A stretch of DNA of 17,039 nt from Pavlovales sp. CCMP2436 (taxonomy: Eukaryota > Haptophyta > Pavlovophyceae > Pavlovales): positions 362,024-379,062 of the forward strand of contig MU631388.1 in NCBI GenBank assembly GCA_026770615.1, written 5' to 3'. The notes under the pieces were generated by a model. That model saw only the letters and a program-made list of their open reading frames with translations, was not told the DNA's origin and did not search any database. Positions 15,758 to 17,039 of the stretch are shown here, in pieces. The position numbers were made by a program, and so were the translations under genes. Position 1 is the stretch's first letter, and the number at the start of each line of letters is the position of its first letter.

Positions 15758-15767
15758 GGTATTTATC
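15758..15767 (-). promoter_or_regulatory. Putative viral promoter motif
   Basis: GATAAATACC on the minus strand, with the core ending 27 nt before ATG 15731; same core and spacing as the other sites. Confidence 0.55.
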
Positions 15768-15815
15768 TTCGTGACAGCTCGCCGCCCATGCCGCCCTTGC
15801 TGCAACATGCGCCCT

Positions 15816-16645
15816 CCGTCGCGCACCCCCGGTCCCCAGCCATTTCCGATTTTTCGAGGGCCCAGCCATTCCCGATTTTAGGGCTGAAGACTTCACGATT
15901 TTTTCGATGGCCGGCGCCGCCCGACCTCCATCTTACAAGGAAACTCGGTAAATCCTCGCGCTCAAATATGATTTCCTGGGCGAGTTTGTCGACTCTAGGG
16001 GTCTTCAAATATGATCGCCGCACGGGATTCCTGCTCGCTCAAATATGACTCCTTTTAGCCTTTTCTTGATGCGTGGGGGTTTATATAAACTACTAAAATA
16101 AATCTAGAGAAAAGAATGTTACACAGGAAAATAAAAAACACGAATATAATTCTCCATGGGCCCTGCCACCCTCCCCTCTGCTGCGCGCACGCACTTGGAA
16201 ATGTCCAAAAGGAGTCATATTTGAGCGAGCGGGATTCCCGTCGCGCAATCATATTTGAAGACCTTTACACTCGGCAAACTCGTCCGGGAAATCATATTTG
16301 AGCGGGCGAGATTCTCGTCGCCGCGAACGATCCTTGACGAGCTTACAACCGTGGCCCGCCTGCCCCCACCCCCTCCCCCACCCGGCTTCCGTCGTCCACC
16401 AGGTCATCGTCGGTCCGCATAGTTTTCGTCGTCCACCGAGGCCCCACCCTCCCCCACCTCGGTCTTCGTCTTCGTCTTCGTCGCCCACATCGCCGCCGCC
16501 GCCCCCCCCCCCTGTCGCGTCCACCCGTGGTCACGCATACCACCCCATACCACAACATAGTTCGTCGTCGCGTCGTCGCGCCGTCGCGCCCGTCCCCAGT
16601 TATTCCCGATTTTCCGCGGACCCGCCCATTCCCGATTTTCCGCGG
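15816..16645. repeat. Direct repeat pair flanking the inverted repeat
   Basis: A segment at about 15816-15886 (CCGTCGCGC..., GTCCCCAG, then two ATTCCCGATTTT-like motifs 26 bp apart at 15841 and 15867) recurs at about 16580-16645 with the same order (motifs at 16601 and 16627). Only the two end segments are repeated; the roughly 700 bp between them contain the large inverted repeat. The arrangement resembles a composite repeat or a duplicated flank. No coding sequence is convincing here. Confidence 0.65.
15951..16313. repeat. Large inverted repeat, ~106-bp arms, 150-bp loop
   Basis: Bases 15951-16056 and 16207-16313 are reverse complements at roughly 85% by hand alignment. Each arm holds three copies of TCAAATATGA, in mirrored spacing: 15962, 16005 and 16039 on the plus strand; 16215, 16249 and 16292 as the reverse complement TCATATTTGA. 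The 150-bp loop (16057-16206) is partly AT-rich, including TTTATATAAA. Possible identities are a MITE-like element, joined terminal inverted repeats, or an origin/operator with six protein sites. Confidence 0.85.
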
Positions 16646-16649
16646 ACCC
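16314..16649. other. GC-rich non-coding stretch
   Basis: C-rich and CG-rich low-complexity DNA with short CGTCGT and CCCCCA-type repeats and the second member of the direct repeat pair. No gene, RNA or regulatory signal can be supported. Confidence 0.6.
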
Positions 16650-17039
16650 TTAAATGTAGACGGTAGACTTATAAATAAATCAAATAATACTTTAAATAAT
16701 AGCAATAATACAGATTTAAACATTGATAATATTGCTATTATAAATTCAGATTTGATAAATGTAAACAGTAATATCAATTTGAAATTAAACATATCTGACT
16801 ATGACCTTGGTTTTATACAATTAAATTCAAATATCGATTAAAAAAATGGACAGTGTTGACGTAGACTTTAAACTCACATTTAAAAACGAATAACATTGAT
16901 TTCATAATTTTACGGGACGATGTGGGTAGTAGCAATATCAGATATGATTCTGAAATTTTGCAATTGTCTAGCAATCAATCAAATAGTTCAGTTGTTAACG
17001 ATGAAGATTTTATTAGTTTGTGTAACCTTGTTAATAGTG
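16650..17039 (+). CDS. AT-rich, Asn/Ser-rich coding fragment, partial and frame-broken
   Basis: At about 16650 the composition switches from very GC-rich to very AT-rich. From here an Asn/Ile/Ser/Leu/Asp-rich frame runs to a TAA at 16839. After the A7 run (16840-16846) a second frame opens at ATG 16846 and stops at 16891. After A5 at 16882-16886 a third frame stays open to the window edge. All three have the same amino-acid style, so they look like one protein broken twice at A-runs. I do not recognise it. The composition is unlike every viral gene in the window, so it is probably host or another element, or a chimeric join. Confidence 0.45.

Noticed and set aside
16249..16524. Gly/Asp-rich minus-strand ORF and other ORFs in 15740-16650
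   Set aside because: Produced by low-complexity GC-rich repeats; no domain or start signal.

Overview
The window reads as an endogenous or error-laden copy of a eukaryotic Polinton-like virus (PLV, Preplasmiviricota grade). The structural module is diagnostic. It has an A32/FtsK-HerA-like packaging ATPase (10325-11170, minus), a penton-type single-jelly-roll protein (11916-12686, plus), a small basic amphipathic protein in the position of adenovirus protein VI (12740-13084, plus), and a hexon-like double-jelly-roll major capsid protein (13142-14404, plus). I see no protein-primed PolB, no retroviral-type integrase and no adenain-type protease, so it is not a canonical Maverick/Polinton or adintovirus. 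The cellular host cannot be named. The right-hand 390 bases are AT-rich, Asn/Ser-rich coding sequence of a quite different composition, probably host or other-element DNA.

Layout. 1-95: a 41-bp direct repeat. 126-5262 (plus): a replication module made of several open pieces. These end in a superfamily 1 (Pif1/RecD-like) helicase fused to a C-terminal PD-(D/E)XK-like nuclease domain. Its N-terminal part appears to be interrupted by a roughly 667-bp insertion (710-1415). 5309-6006 (plus): two small accessory ORFs, the first ending in a CaaX prenylation motif. 5867-11811 (minus): lipase with GHSLGG, a long spike-like frame with three in-frame TAG codons and a terminal F5/8C (discoidin-like) domain, a Pro-rich repeat protein, the packaging ATPase, and an Asn-Gln-Ser repeat protein. 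11916-14404 (plus): penton, VI-like protein, MCP. 15012-15731 (minus): a GIY-YIG-like nuclease. 15740-16650: GC-rich non-coding DNA with a 106-bp-arm inverted repeat nested between direct repeats. 16650-17039: AT-rich coding fragment.

Two patterns run through the window. First, a motif (G/A)ATAAA(A/T)A(T/C)C lies 27-33 nt before the start codons of at least six viral genes on both strands; it looks like a shared viral promoter element. Second, reading frames are damaged in a consistent way. Five nonsense codons (TGA at 2301 and 3174; TAG at 8662, 8275 and 7258) interrupt otherwise continuous frames and each is one C-to-T change from Arg CGA or Gln CAG. Most frameshifts fall on or beside homopolymers (3917-3920, 6361-6368, 6959-6963, about 13380, 13504-13506, 16840-16846, 16882-16886). 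Either the copy is decaying after integration or the assembly carries homopolymer errors; the nonsense codons favour real decay or stop-codon readthrough. In-frame short tandem repeats have also expanded in many of the genes.

Taken together: the plus-strand left half supplies replication (helicase-nuclease and an unrecognised, possibly polymerase-like N-terminal part). The minus-strand centre supplies packaging and virion surface/entry proteins. The plus-strand right half supplies the icosahedral shell.
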